A stretch of 64,000 bases of DNA from Hyphomicrobium sp. 12-62-95 (lineage in GTDB: Bacteria; Pseudomonadota; Alphaproteobacteria; Rhizobiales; Hyphomicrobiaceae), in contig NCCZ01000010.1 of assembly GCA_002279935.1 (NCBI GenBank), positions 39,376 through 103,375 on the forward strand. Reading direction: 5' to 3'. Within the stretch, counting starts at the first letter, position 1. Each line of letters starts with the position of its first letter. Both the position numbers and the translations under genes were made by a program. The notes under the pieces were generated by a model. That model ran no database searches. It saw nothing but the letters and a program-made list of their open reading frames with translations, and was not told the DNA's origin. Positions 51,638-60,564 of this stretch are shown in pieces.

Positions 51638-52648
51638 CTAGCGGAGTGTGAGCTGTTTGTCGCGCCATTCCTGCGCGGCCTTTTGGGCGGCTTTCTTTTC
51701 GGTTTCGGGCAGGGTGTCGACGAGCAAGTCGAGCTTTTCGTCGGTAATGCCGCCAGCCTTGGCGATATAGCGCCATTTAGCGGCAACGGCAGGGTTCTTC
51801 TTGATGCCGCCGGCGCCTTCCTGATGAATCCACGCGAGGCGGTTCTGGGCGCCGGGGATGCCCTTTTCGGCGGCTGATTGGAGATAGGGGATGGTTCTGC
51901 TTTCATCTTCCTTCAGGCCGAGGCCGCGCATGAGCATGACGGCGTATTCGTATTGGGCGGGGACCAGACCCTGCTTGGCGGCTTTCGACATCCAGCCGGC
52001 GGCTTCGAGCGCGTTGGCTTCGACGCCGACGCCCTTCTGGTAGAGGGCTGCCAAGTCGAATTGGGCTTGGGCAATGTTCTTTTCGGCGGCGTACTGGATG
52101 TGCTTGGCGGCGCGGAAGGGGTTTTCGGGTTTGCCGTCGCCCTTCAAAAAGAGAAGACCGAGATTGTAGTTGGCGAGCGGGTCGCCGGTGGCGGCGGCCT
52201 TTTCGTAGAACGTGGCGGCTGCCGCGCGGTCTTTGCCGATGCCACGCCCTTCGGCCAGCATATTACCGAGTGCCAGCATGGCGGGGATATCTCCCAATTC
52301 GGCGGCGCGGGAATACCAACGGGCGGCAGTGATGTCGTCCTTGCCGACGCCGAGGCCGCCTTCATAGATGCGCGCGACGAGCGTATGCGCCTGTGGGTCG
52401 CCGAGGGCGGCCTTGCGTTCGGCGAGCGAAAGGGCGGTGAGGTACTGGCCCTGATCGAAGGCGATATAAGCCGCATCGTCGTCGGCCATGGGTGCCGAAG
52501 GGGCCTTTGTGGTGGGCGTTTCGGCGGGCGTGCCGCCGCTCGGCGACGCGAAGTCCGGGAGTTTCAACTGCCCCGTTGCGACGAGCACGCCTGCGGCTCC
52601 GGCTCCGGCGCCGACGATCAGAATGAGGGCAAGAACAGCTTTGTTCAT
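51638..52648 (-). CDS. Sel1-repeat (TPR-like) membrane-anchored protein
   Basis: A 336-residue protein. An N-terminal hydrophobic helix (about residues 5-25) anchors it or acts as a signal. A proline/threonine linker (to about 50) is followed by roughly six Sel1-type repeats of about 36 residues, for example ALGNMLAEGRGIGKDRAAAA, then FYEKAAATGDPLANYNLGLL. Such proteins act as protein-interaction scaffolds. It lies 42 bp downstream of the thiE-like gene across a small tandem repeat and upstream of suhB, an order common in Rhizobiales. Partner unknown. Confidence 0.87.
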   Translation of the reverse strand: MNKAVLALILIVGAGAGAAGVLVATGQLKLPDFASPSGGTPAETPTTKAPSAPMADDDAAYIAFDQGQYLTALSLAERKAALGDPQAHTLVARIYEGGLGVGKDDITAARWYSRAAELGDIPAMLALGNMLAEGRGIGKDRAAAATFYEKAAATGDPLANYNLGLLFLKGDGKPENPFRAAKHIQYAAEKNIAQAQFDLAALYQKGVGVEANALEAAGWMSKAAKQGLVPAQYEYAVMLMRGLGLKEDESRTIPYLQSAAEKGIPGAQNRLAWIHQEGAGGIKKNPAVAAKWRYIAKAGGITDEKLDLLVDTLPETEKKAAQKAAQEWRDKQLTLR

Positions 52649-52696
52649 CGATTGGTTCTCAGGCCGATTGGTGTTCAGGCCGATTGGTTTTCAGGC
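52649..52696. repeat. Three tandem 16-bp repeats between the thiE-like and Sel1 genes
   Basis: CGATTGGTTCTCAGGC, CGATTGGTGTTCAGGC and CGATTGGTTTTCAGGC follow one another without spacing. The array fills the 42-bp gap and covers the stop codon of the thiE-like gene and the leader of the Sel1 gene. Copy-number slippage here would change the distance between the two genes and the leader of the second. Confidence 0.9.
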
Positions 52697-53350
52697 CGCC
52701 GGCCGGTGAGCCGATATGGCCGCGGCGAATGGCGATAAGAAGTCTGCCACGCCGTTTTCCATCACGGCGGCGGATACGCGCACGGCGACAAAGTCGGCTC
52801 CCGCTTCGGCGAGATCGCGGGCGTCGTCCGGCGTATCGACATCGCAGGCAATGCAGGGAATTTCGAAAATTTCCGACCACCAGGCGATGAGTTCAAGGCG
52901 GCGGCTGCGGGCGGTTTCGCGATCTTCGACGTGGGCGGGAATGCCGAAGGCGATATAGTCGGCGCCTTCTTCCGCCAGTGTCATGGCGTCGTGGCGGGTA
53001 CGGCCGACGTCGATGCCGGCGATGGAGCGGCCACCTAAGATTTCGCGGGCCTCGCGGAATTCGGCGGCGGCGGATTTCGATGCGGGGATGTGGACGCCGT
53101 CGGCTTTGACGACGCGGGCGAGAGCTGCGTCGCCGGCAATCAGGGTGGCGAGCCCGAGGGCCTGGATCCCTTCGACGGCGGGGGCCAGTTCGGGCGCTGC
53201 GACCGGGTTTTCCGGATCGAGTTCGATGATCACGGTGGCAACCGGGGCAATGCGGGCAGCCTCTGCCGCGCAACGAGCAAGGGCTGCTCCCGAACCGGCG
53301 GCCGCTGGAAGGACGAGTACAACTTGAGTGCGAACCTCGTGATCAGCCAT
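52691..53350 (-). CDS. Thiamine-phosphate-synthase-like TIM-barrel protein
   Basis: A 219-residue protein with a ThiE/TenI-type barrel: GGRSIAGIDVGRTRHDAMTL, then EEGADYIAFGIPAHVEDRET, then PCIACDVDTPDDARDLAEAG and GADFVAVRVSAAVME. The N-terminal pyrimidine-binding part is divergent from classical ThiE, so it may be a paralogue without that activity. In Rhizobiales a gene of this kind follows fbaB and precedes the Sel1 gene; here fba lies further off with other genes in between. Confidence 0.75.
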   Translation of the reverse strand: MADHEVRTQVVLVLPAAAGSGAALARCAAEAARIAPVATVIIELDPENPVAAPELAPAVEGIQALGLATLIAGDAALARVVKADGVHIPASKSAAAEFREAREILGGRSIAGIDVGRTRHDAMTLAEEGADYIAFGIPAHVEDRETARSRRLELIAWWSEIFEIPCIACDVDTPDDARDLAEAGADFVAVRVSAAVMENGVADFLSPFAAAISAHRPAA

Positions 53351-53613
53351 TGCCGGGGTCAGACCTTGTGTTGGGGATCATCATAAGCCAAGCCGCTGGC
53401 GCGAGGATTTGGGTCGCAGGGGCCGGTTGGGGCGCTATCGGAGCGGATTAAGGCGGAAACGTGGCTTTCGCGGCGCGGTGAAAATCGCGTACAACGGTAT
53501 TATCCGGATTGGCTCTTTCTCACCAAATCGCCATGATCTCCCCGGACTTTTGTGCTGCGTTGAAAAAAGTATAGTTCCAAAATCAACACGTGCGCCGCCG
53601 GAGATCCGTCCTG

Positions 53614-55581
53614 ATGAGCCTTTTGCTTGCGAACCGTCCGGCTGTACTCGCTGCCGGGCTGCTGGGTTTCTGCTTAATGGCGGGCGGTGCTGGGGCAACT
53701 CCAAACGGTGACCCGCCTGTTATGCCTGATCCGCCTGGGGCCGCCACGGCGGTCAGCCCGGCGGGGGACGCAACTGCTCCTGCGGCACCGGTGACGGCTG
53801 CGGCCGTGCCAACGCCCACCGTCGCGGCGGTGTTGAAGCGGCTTCAGGATAAGGCATTCACACGCGGCTACGCGGAGGACGATATCGCGGCTGCATTGCA
53901 GTTCTACGGCGCGCGGCAGGATCCGCTTTGGGTTTCGGGGACCAGCTTCACCGATCGTGCGAAGGCGGTGATTGCCGAGATCGGCCGGGCCGAAACGTGG
54001 GGTTTAGATGCGAAGACCTTCGCGCTGCCGGATGCCAAGGCTGCAATGTCGGACGCGGATGCGCAGGGTGGTGCCGAGGCTCAACTGACGCTGGCGGCGC
54101 TGACCTATGCGCGGCACGCCAAGGGCGGGCGGACGCGGCCGTTGTCGATCAGCCAGATGATCGATCTGACGCCGCCGGTGCGGGATCCCAATACGGTGCT
54201 GAAAGACCTGGAAGCCAGCAGCGACGTGGCGGCCTATCTGACGGGGCTGCATCCCAAGCATGAGCAGTTCCAGAGGCTACGTACGGAACTGGTCAAGCGG
54301 CTGGGTCCAGTGGAGCCGCCGGCACCAGTGGATGAAGCTCTTCTTGTGAAGCTGCCGGTCAGCGGGGCCACAATCAAAGCGGGTTCGCTGCATCCCGACA
54401 TCGCGCTTCTGCGCAAGCGCTTGAAGCAGCCGGCCGCTTTCGCGGGGGAAGAGACGCTATACGACGAAAAGCTGGCGGAGGCGGTCAAGGCCTTCCAAGC
54501 GGCGAACGGGTTGAAGGCGAACGGTCAGCTGAACAAGCGGACCCGCACAGCGCTCAATCGCGAAGGCGAAGGCGAGACGAAGGACAATCCGCGCGATACG
54601 CAGCGCCTCGTGATCAACATGGAGCGCTGGCGGTGGATGCCGGAGGACATGGGCGCCTCTCATGTTCTCAACAACGTGCCGGAGTACGTCACGCGCATGT
54701 TCAAAGACGGCAAGGTGATCTTCAAGGAGAAGATCGTCGTGGGGCTGCCTGAGTGGCCGACGCCGTCGTTCTCAGCGGAAATGAAGACGATCGTGTTCAA
54801 TCCGTCGTGGGGCGTACCCGACGGGATCAAGGCGAAGGAATTGAAGCCGCGTCTGCAGAAGGCCGGTGGGGGCGGGTTTTTCGACCAGCTGTTCGGCGGT
54901 GGCGGCGGCGGGGCGTCGGTGATCAAAGCCTATGGTTTTACGGCCTATCGCAACGGCAGGCCTGTCGATCCGAACTCCGTCAACTGGGCGACGGCGGATT
55001 TGCGCCAGTACAGTTTCATCCAGCCGCCGGGGGCGCAAAATCCGCTCGGGTTCGTGAAGTTCATGTTCCCCAACACGCACGACGTTTACATGCACGACAC
55101 CACACAGCGGCATCTGTTTGCGCAATCCAAGCGCCCCTATTCGCACGGGTGCATCCGCGTCAACGATCCGATGCGGTTTGCCGAAGTGCTGTTGGAGCAG
55201 GACAAGGGTTGGGGCAAGGATCGCGCGGCGCAGGCGCGGCGCTCGTCGGAGACGGTGTCGCTCAACAATCACATCTGGGTGCATAACGTCTACCTGACCA
55301 TGTGGGCGGAAGACGACGGGCGGATCGTCAACTTCGGCGACGTCTACGGGCTCGACAATCGCGTGTCGAAGGCGATTGGCGGTAGCGGGGTGCGGTCGAT
55401 CGATACGCGGCCGGCGGATGATGTCGAGACGGCGTCGATCAGCGACGATGCTGCCGGGGAGCCGGCAGAGCCGGCGCCGAAGAAAAAGAAGCCTGCGAAA
55501 ACCGCCAAGACACCGGCATCGAAGCCGTCGACGGTGCCGGGTAGCTTCTCCGAGGCGATGTCGGGCCTCGTGGCGAACTAA
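53614..55581 (+). CDS. L,D-transpeptidase (YkuD domain) with peptidoglycan-binding domain
   Basis: A 655-residue secreted cell-wall enzyme of the YcbB/LdtD kind that forms 3,3 cross-links in peptidoglycan. A signal peptide (about residues 1-28, ending AGGAGA) is followed by a scaffold domain, a PG-binding module (about 265-320, EAVKAFQAANGLKANGQLNK) and a YkuD domain with catalytic motif SHGCIRVNDP near residue 510. The lysine-rich tail (PKKKKPAKTAKTPASKPS) is low complexity. The ATG at 53614 has GGAG upstream and gives a clean signal peptide; a GTG at 53590 is the alternative. Confidence 0.9.
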   Translation: MSLLLANRPAVLAAGLLGFCLMAGGAGATPNGDPPVMPDPPGAATAVSPAGDATAPAAPVTAAAVPTPTVAAVLKRLQDKAFTRGYAEDDIAAALQFYGARQDPLWVSGTSFTDRAKAVIAEIGRAETWGLDAKTFALPDAKAAMSDADAQGGAEAQLTLAALTYARHAKGGRTRPLSISQMIDLTPPVRDPNTVLKDLEASSDVAAYLTGLHPKHEQFQRLRTELVKRLGPVEPPAPVDEALLVKLPVSGATIKAGSLHPDIALLRKRLKQPAAFAGEETLYDEKLAEAVKAFQAANGLKANGQLNKRTRTALNREGEGETKDNPRDTQRLVINMERWRWMPEDMGASHVLNNVPEYVTRMFKDGKVIFKEKIVVGLPEWPTPSFSAEMKTIVFNPSWGVPDGIKAKELKPRLQKAGGGGFFDQLFGGGGGGASVIKAYGFTAYRNGRPVDPNSVNWATADLRQYSFIQPPGAQNPLGFVKFMFPNTHDVYMHDTTQRHLFAQSKRPYSHGCIRVNDPMRFAEVLLEQDKGWGKDRAAQARRSSETVSLNNHIWVHNVYLTMWAEDDGRIVNFGDVYGLDNRVSKAIGGSGVRSIDTRPADDVETASISDDAAGEPAEPAPKKKKPAKTAKTPASKPSTVPGSFSEAMSGLVAN

Positions 55582-55600
55582 GCCGAGGCGCGCGATGCGG

Positions 55601-55930
55601 CTATTGCGGCGCGTCCCTCAGCGACATGATGAAGTCGGCCAAGGCTGACATCTCGTCCTGCGTCAAGTGGTGGTCCGGCATCATGGGCGGGACGGAGCGC
55701 AGCCATGCGACGATGCCTTCAATGGTCTGGTCCGGCCTGCGGGCAACGGCCTGAAAGCCGGGAATTTCGTTCGCGCTTTTCTTTTCTCCTTGGTCTTGTC
55801 CCATATGGCACGAGGCGCACAGGCGTTCGGCCAGGGCGCGGCCTTTGGCGATCTCATCAGCGTGGGCTGGGAGAGACGCAAACGCGGCGGCCAATGTGGA
55901 GGCGCGGAGCGCGAGGCGGAATGGTGTCAT
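55601..55930 (-). CDS. Class I cytochrome c
   Basis: A 109-residue exported c-type cytochrome. A signal peptide (about residues 1-24, ending LPAHA) precedes a single haem motif CASCH near residue 38, and a methionine in VPPMMPDHHLT is the likely sixth haem ligand. The end ALADFIMSLRD is typical of class I cytochromes. The ATG at 55930 begins the signal peptide; a longer reading is rejected. It converges on the L,D-transpeptidase gene. Electron partner unknown. Confidence 0.85.
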   Translation of the reverse strand: MTPFRLALRASTLAAAFASLPAHADEIAKGRALAERLCASCHMGQDQGEKKSANEIPGFQAVARRPDQTIEGIVAWLRSVPPMMPDHHLTQDEMSALADFIMSLRDAPQ

Positions 55931-56036
55931 GGATGGAGCATTGCCCAATTCGCCGATCCAAACCTTGAGCGGGATCAAGGTTGCCGTACCCGCCGCAGCG
56001 CTTAATGTAGCTTCCGTCAGCCCAGGAGAGACACCC

Positions 56037-56240
56037 ATGGCCTTCGAAGAGATTCAGGCTGAGATCGCCTCGCTGCTCATCCGGATGAACGAACAACCGG
56101 AGGACATCCATGAGATGGAATTGCTGCTGCGCGAGAAGCTGAACGAATATCGCGCGCTCGGGCTGCCGTTGCCGCAGGATCTGGCGGACCTCGAGACGCT
56201 GCTCGATGAGCGGTTTGCCGAGCGGGACCAGCGTGAATAG
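56037..56240 (+). CDS. Small acidic helical protein, function unknown
   Basis: A 67-residue, strongly acidic protein predicted mostly helical, with heptad-like leucines (MELLLREKLNEYRALGLPLP then QDLADLETLLDERFAERD). No membrane segment or motif I recognise. A very good ribosome binding site, AGGAGA seven bases before the ATG, supports it. It is divergent from the cytochrome c gene and convergent with the aldolase gene. Confidence 0.75.
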   Translation: MAFEEIQAEIASLLIRMNEQPEDIHEMELLLREKLNEYRALGLPLPQDLADLETLLDERFAERDQRE

Positions 56241-56245
56241 CAAAA

Positions 56246-56271
56246 CGGCCGCTCCGTTGCTGGAACGGCCG
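56246..56271. terminator. Possible bidirectional hairpin between convergent genes
   Basis: CGGCCG at 56246-56251 and 56266-56271 pair across an imperfect inner stem. It lies between the small acidic gene (ends 56240) and aldolase (ends 56300). There is no T run, so the call is weak. Confidence 0.35.
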
Positions 56272-56299
56272 AGCTAAAGCTGAGGGACGCGGAGGGGCC

Positions 56300-57334
56300 T
56301 TAGGCCGCTTTCTCCTGTTTGGCGTCCCACTTTCCGAGAGCAGCGAGGCTGTTCATTTTCGCGCGGTGCGTAAACGCGCGCTGGCCGGCGGCGACGTTTT
56401 CCGATTTGCCGCCCCAAGCCTGGAGGCTTGCCGCCTGGAGGGCGCGGCCATAGGAGAACGTGAGCGCCCAGGGCAGGCCGCCCATGGCGTTCATGAGAGA
56501 CAGATGCTCGGTGGCGACTTCGTCGGATTGGCCGCCGGAGAGGAAGGCGATGCCGGGGACCGTCGAGGGCACCGTTGACTTCAAGACGCGCACGGTCTTT
56601 TCGGCGACTTCGGCGGCGGAGGGCTGCTTGGCGCACTTCTGGCCGGCCACGATCATGTTCGGCTTCAGGATCATGCCTTCGAGCGAGACGCGGGCGTCGT
56701 AGAGTTCGCGGAAGACGGTGCGCAGCGTCCATTCGGTGACGCGGTAGCACTCGTCGATGTCGTGTGTGCAGTGGGCGCCGTCCATCAGCACTTCGGGTTC
56801 GACGATGGGGACGATACCGGCTTCCTGGCACAGCGCGGCATACCGGGCGAGGCCATGTGCGTTGGCCTTGATGCAGTTCCAGGACGGCAGACCGTCAGCG
56901 ATGGTGATGACGCCGCGCCACTTTGCGAAGCGGGCGCCCAGTGCGTGGTATTCGGCGAGGCGCTCGCGCAGGCCGTCGAGGCCTTCGGTCACGGTTTCGA
57001 TTTTTGAGGTGGGGCCGGCGAGCGGCTTGGCGCCGGTATCGACCTTGATGCCGGGGATGGAGCCGGCGGCTTTCATGATGTCGACGAGGGGTGTGCCGTC
57101 CTTGGCTTTCTGGCGGATCGTTTCGTCGTAGAGAATGACGCCGGATACGTAGTTCTTCATGGCGTCGGTGGAGCGGAAGAGCATCTCGCGGTAATCGCGG
57201 CGGCTGTCCTCGGTGGAGGCAAGGTTGATCTTGTCGAAGCGCTTCTTGATCGTGCCGGAGCTTTCGTCGGCGGCGAGAATGCCTTTGCCGGGCGCCACCA
57301 TGGCTGCTGCGATATCTTCCAGTCTCTCGGTCAT
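56300..57334 (-). CDS. Class I fructose-bisphosphate aldolase
   Basis: A 344-residue Schiff-base aldolase that interconverts fructose-1,6-bisphosphate and the triose phosphates. The N-terminal GKGILAADESSGTIKKRF and the Schiff-base lysine segment EGMILKPNMIV are diagnostic of class I; GIAFLSGGQSDEVATEHL is the phosphate-binding part. The ATG at 57334 has AGGAG before it. In this group it serves glycolysis/gluconeogenesis and possibly the Calvin cycle. gap lies about 1.5 kb upstream, with a DUF2254 gene between on the other strand. Confidence 0.94.
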   Translation of the reverse strand: MTERLEDIAAAMVAPGKGILAADESSGTIKKRFDKINLASTEDSRRDYREMLFRSTDAMKNYVSGVILYDETIRQKAKDGTPLVDIMKAAGSIPGIKVDTGAKPLAGPTSKIETVTEGLDGLRERLAEYHALGARFAKWRGVITIADGLPSWNCIKANAHGLARYAALCQEAGIVPIVEPEVLMDGAHCTHDIDECYRVTEWTLRTVFRELYDARVSLEGMILKPNMIVAGQKCAKQPSAAEVAEKTVRVLKSTVPSTVPGIAFLSGGQSDEVATEHLSLMNAMGGLPWALTFSYGRALQAASLQAWGGKSENVAAGQRAFTHRAKMNSLAALGKWDAKQEKAA

Positions 57335-57497
57335 TGGCTCAGCGTCTCCTGGTCGGTCTTGCAGGAATTTCACGGGTCACGGCTTAGCGCTTGAGGCACC
57401 CACTGCCAAGGGATCTTGGCCAAAAGGACTGTGCGTGGCCTGGAACTTATGATGTATGCGCGTCATTGACGCGGAGTGTGGGGCGGTCTTTCTAGCC

Positions 57498-58793
57498 ATG
57501 GCCAACGGTAATAAGGGGCAGGAGTTCATGGATTTTCAGGATCGGTGGGGCCGGCTGCGGCGTGCCATGCGCAACAAGCTTTGGTTGCGTCCAGCTCTGG
57601 CCAGCCTGTTTTCCGTTTTGGCCGCGTTCGCGGCGCTTTGGGCCGAGTTGGTCGTGCCTGAGGAAGCCGGGGTCAAGATCGACGAGGATTCCCTTGTCGG
57701 CCTGCTCAGCATTTTCGCGTCGAGCATGTTGTCGGTCGCGACATTTACCGTCTCGGCGATTGTGGCAGCGGCGTCTTCAGCGTCGAATTCGACGACCCCG
57801 CGCGCGACGCGCCAGGTGATCTCCGATGGCAAGGCGCAGTTGGTTCTCTCCGCCTTCATCGCGGCGTTCATCTATTCGTTTATCGCGATCATCGCCTTGA
57901 AGATCTTCCAATACGGCGCGGCGGGGCGGCTCATGCTGTTTGCCGGTCTCGTTGTGATGGTCGTGTTCGTTCTGATCTCTTTCATCAACTGGATTGACCA
58001 CGCGATGAAACTCGGGCGCCAATCGACGACGATCGCCAAGTTGAAGGAGGTTGCCGAGAATTCGATTACGCCGGCAACAGCGGGTACGTTTGGAGCGCGG
58101 CCGTTTATTGGCGAGCGGCCCGGCGATGGCGCTCTCATCCGGTCTGAAGCAAGCGGCTATGTGAGTGCGCTTGGACTCGGTGTGCTGCAAAAGCTTGCTG
58201 AAGAGGGGGACTGCCACGTCGTGCTCTTGGTGCGGCCGGGCGAATACTGCGCTTACGACACGGCGATCGCGACTGTGGTGCCGGCGGGCGCGGCGACGGA
58301 CTCGATGGCGAGCGCGATCCGAGAGGCTGTCGAACTCGACGACGTGCGGCACGAGGATGTGGACGTTCGTTTCAATGTGGTCAATCTGGCGGAGACTGCG
58401 GACCGGGCGCTGTCGCCGGGCATCAACGATCCGGGGACCGCGATCTACATCATGAATGCGCTGGGCGATGTGCTCGTCAAATGGTCTCGGGCGCGCCGGA
58501 GCGCGGAAGCGCAGGAGGTTCGGTTTGACAGAATTTCCGTTCCGCCGCTGCTCGCCCGGGAGGTCGTGGCGGATGCGTTCACGCCGATCGCGCGCGATGG
58601 TGCGGGCGCGGTCGAGGTCGGGGTGCGGCTGCAAAAGGTGTTGGCGACATTGGCGCGGTGTGGCGATGCCGACTTGAAGGCCGAGGCGGAGCGCATGTCG
58701 GCCATCGCCTTCGAATTGTCGGATGCGGCGCTCGTTTCGGGTTCGCACAAGACGATGTTGCAGGCTGCGTGGGCGAATTCGCAGGTCGTCTGA
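57498..58793 (+). CDS. DUF2254 membrane protein
   Basis: A 431-residue protein with four hydrophobic segments in the first third (about residues 33-53, 72-97, 113-138 and 143-165) and a soluble C-terminal half, as in DUF2254. Conserved pieces include SIFASSMLSVATFTVSAIVA and RALSPGINDPGTAIYIMNAL. Function unknown. Starts at 57456, 57498 and 57528 are all possible; 57498 is a compromise because none has an ideal ribosome binding site. It sits on the opposite strand between aldolase and gap, a place often held by pgk. Confidence 0.85.
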   Translation: MANGNKGQEFMDFQDRWGRLRRAMRNKLWLRPALASLFSVLAAFAALWAELVVPEEAGVKIDEDSLVGLLSIFASSMLSVATFTVSAIVAAASSASNSTTPRATRQVISDGKAQLVLSAFIAAFIYSFIAIIALKIFQYGAAGRLMLFAGLVVMVVFVLISFINWIDHAMKLGRQSTTIAKLKEVAENSITPATAGTFGARPFIGERPGDGALIRSEASGYVSALGLGVLQKLAEEGDCHVVLLVRPGEYCAYDTAIATVVPAGAATDSMASAIREAVELDDVRHEDVDVRFNVVNLAETADRALSPGINDPGTAIYIMNALGDVLVKWSRARRSAEAQEVRFDRISVPPLLAREVVADAFTPIARDGAGAVEVGVRLQKVLATLARCGDADLKAEAERMSAIAFELSDAALVSGSHKTMLQAAWANSQVV

Positions 58794-58809
58794 CGCGAAT
58801 GAAGCAGAT

Positions 58810-58840
58810 AGGGCCGGTACGCATCAGCGTGACCGGCCCT
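58810..58840. terminator. Hairpin between convergent DUF2254 and gap genes
   Basis: AGGGCCGGT (58810-58818) pairs with ACCGGCCCT (58832-58840), with an inner CGC/GCG pairing. The stem is strong and lies 17 bp after the DUF2254 stop and 35 bp after the gap stop, but there is no T run on either side. Confidence 0.5.
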
Positions 58841-58874
58841 GCCCGTTCAAATCGGCGTTTATGAAGAGTGCGGC

Positions 58875-59882
58875 TTAGATGAGCTTGGCCATGGCGACGG
58901 CGGTGTCGCTCATGCGGTTGGAGAAGCCCCACTCGTTATCGTACCAGGACAGCACACGGACGAGTTTGCCGTCCATGACCTTGGTCTGGTCCATGTGGAA
59001 GATTGACGAGTGGCTGTCGTGATTGAAGTCCATTGAGACGTTGGGCTCGTCGGTGATGCCGAGGACGCCCTTCAGCGGGCCGTTGGCGGCCTTGCGGATG
59101 GCGTCGTTGATTTCGGCGACGGTGGTTTCATTCTTGGCGATGAACTTGAAATCGACAACCGACACGTTGGGGGTGGGCACGCGGATGGCGGTGCCGTCGA
59201 GGCGGCCGTTCAGCTCGGGCAGCACGAGGCCTACGGCCTTGGCAGCGCCCGTCGATGTCGGGATCATCGAGAGGGCGGCGGCGCGGCCGCGGTAGAGGTC
59301 TTTGTGCATGGTGTCGAGGGTCGGCTGGTCGCCGGTGTAGGAATGGATCGTGGTCATGAAGCCCTTGTCGATGCCGACGAGGTCGTTGAGCACCTTCGCC
59401 ACCGGGGCCAAGCAGTTGGTGGTGCATGACGCATTGGAGACCACGAGGTGGTCCTTCGTCAGCTTGTCGTGATTGACGCCATAGACGACGGTGAGGTCGG
59501 CATTATCGGCGGGTGCGGAGACGAGCACGCGCTTGGCGCCGGCTGTGAGATGGGCGGAGGCCTTATCTTTCGATGCGAAGATGCCGGTGCATTCCATGGC
59601 GATGTCGACGCCCATGGCGCCGTGGGGCAATTCGGCCGGGTTCTTGATGGCCGTGACCTTGATCGGGCCATAGCCGACATCGATGGTGTCGCCCGATACC
59701 GTGACTTTGGCCGGGAAGCGGCCGTGCACGCTGTCGTAGCGCAGCAGATGGGCGTTGGTTTCGACGGGCCCCAGATCGTTGATGGCCACAACTTGGATAT
59801 CGGTGCGGCCGCTTTCGACGATGGCGCGCAGCACGTTGCGGCCGATGCGTCCAAAACCGTTGATCGCGACCTTCACAGCCAT
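58875..59882 (-). CDS. gap: Glyceraldehyde-3-phosphate dehydrogenase, type I
   Basis: A 335-residue NAD(P)-dependent dehydrogenase of central carbon metabolism and the Calvin cycle. The Rossmann motif [20 protein letters not shown] is at the N-terminus, the catalytic cysteine is in [17 protein letters not shown] near residue 153, and the end reads [13 protein letters not shown]. In Rhizobiales gap is usually followed by pgk and then aldolase; no pgk lies between them here. Confidence 0.97.
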   Translation of the reverse strand: MAVKVAINGFGRIGRNVLRAIVESGRTDIQVVAINDLGPVETNAHLLRYDSVHGRFPAKVTVSGDTIDVGYGPIKVTAIKNPAELPHGAMGVDIAMECTGIFASKDKASAHLTAGAKRVLVSAPADNADLTVVYGVNHDKLTKDHLVVSNASCTTNCLAPVAKVLNDLVGIDKGFMTTIHSYTGDQPTLDTMHKDLYRGRAAALSMIPTSTGAAKAVGLVLPELNGRLDGTAIRVPTPNVSVVDFKFIAKNETTVAEINDAIRKAANGPLKGVLGITDEPNVSMDFNHDSHSSIFHMDQTKVMDGKLVRVLSWYDNEWGFSNRMSDTAVAMAKLI

Positions 59883-60233
59883 CTCAGGCGTCCTTTCGAA
59901 AATGGGCGGGGAAATCGAAGCACGTCCGGTGACGTGATTCGGGTGGCTCGATTCCGGCTAAGGCGTTCGTCACGCCCTCCAGAACCTTGTTGCGGCGGCA
60001 TTAAGTGGAGGCACCCCCTGCCTGTCAATGCGTCATGGGAAGTAGGTGGGGGAAGTAGGCGGGGCGTCATCGGGAGTAGGCAGGCGCCGCGAATCCGGGC
60101 GTTCAGAGATGTGTTGAAGTTGGCGGGCGTGGTTTGTTGCACCCGACGCCCTTAAGACCTATGGTTGCTGCAGGAAATGGGGGATGGCCGAGGGCAAAAC
60201 GCGCCTTCCTCCGAGACATCGATGGGTTAGCCG
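59883..60233. other. Gap without a supported gene (351 bp)
   Basis: It holds the gap promoter region and the leader of the small coiled-coil gene. A short degenerate tandem motif (GGGAAGTAGG followed by TGG, CGG; then GGGAGTAGGCAGG) runs from about 60037 to 60083. No RNA gene or convincing open frame was recognised. Confidence 0.5.
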
Positions 60234-60491
60234 ATGGTTCAACGCGCACGAGACGCGCGGGCGGGCACGAAACGTGCTGCCGCGCGCAAAGATCAACCTT
60301 TAGCAGCGGTCGCAGCGGCCGATCCAGCGCAGCGGCTTTTGGCCGTCGAGGCCGAGCGCGACCGGTTGAAAGCCCGGCTGGATGAGGCCGAGGCGCGGAT
60401 AACTGAGTTGGAACAGAGCCGGACTCTGGTCGTCAATCGGATTGATTGGCTAATCGACACGCTCGGCACTGAGCTGGAAAAGCGAGCCTAA
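60234..60491 (+). CDS. Small coiled-coil protein, function unknown
   Basis: An 85-residue soluble protein. A basic N-terminus (RARDARAGTKRAAARKD) leads into one predicted coiled coil (about residues 35-63, VEAERDRLKARLDEAEARIT), ending with NRIDWLIDTLGTELEKRA. I do not recognise a named family with confidence. Coding is supported by amphipathic heptads and by a terminator-like repeat after the stop. The ribosome binding site is weak. Confidence 0.65.
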   Translation: MVQRARDARAGTKRAAARKDQPLAAVAAADPAQRLLAVEAERDRLKARLDEAEARITELEQSRTLVVNRIDWLIDTLGTELEKRA

Positions 60492-60521
60492 GGCACGCTT
60501 CAGCCGTCACAATAAAAATTG

Positions 60522-60560
60522 AAAAGGAGCGAGGCGCCATTGGCTGCCCCGCTCCCTTTT
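60522..60560. terminator. Bidirectional terminator-like inverted repeat
   Basis: AAAAGGAGCG (60522-60531) pairs with CGCTCCCTTTT (60550-60560) apart from one bulged base. The A and T flanks give a T run on both strands. It separates the convergent coiled-coil (ends 60491) and EF-hand (ends 60565) genes. Confidence 0.65.
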
Positions 60561-60564
60561 GCCG

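Noticed and set aside
60037..60083. Degenerate GGGAAGTAGG repeats
   Set aside because: Only three imperfect short copies; too little to call a functional repeat.
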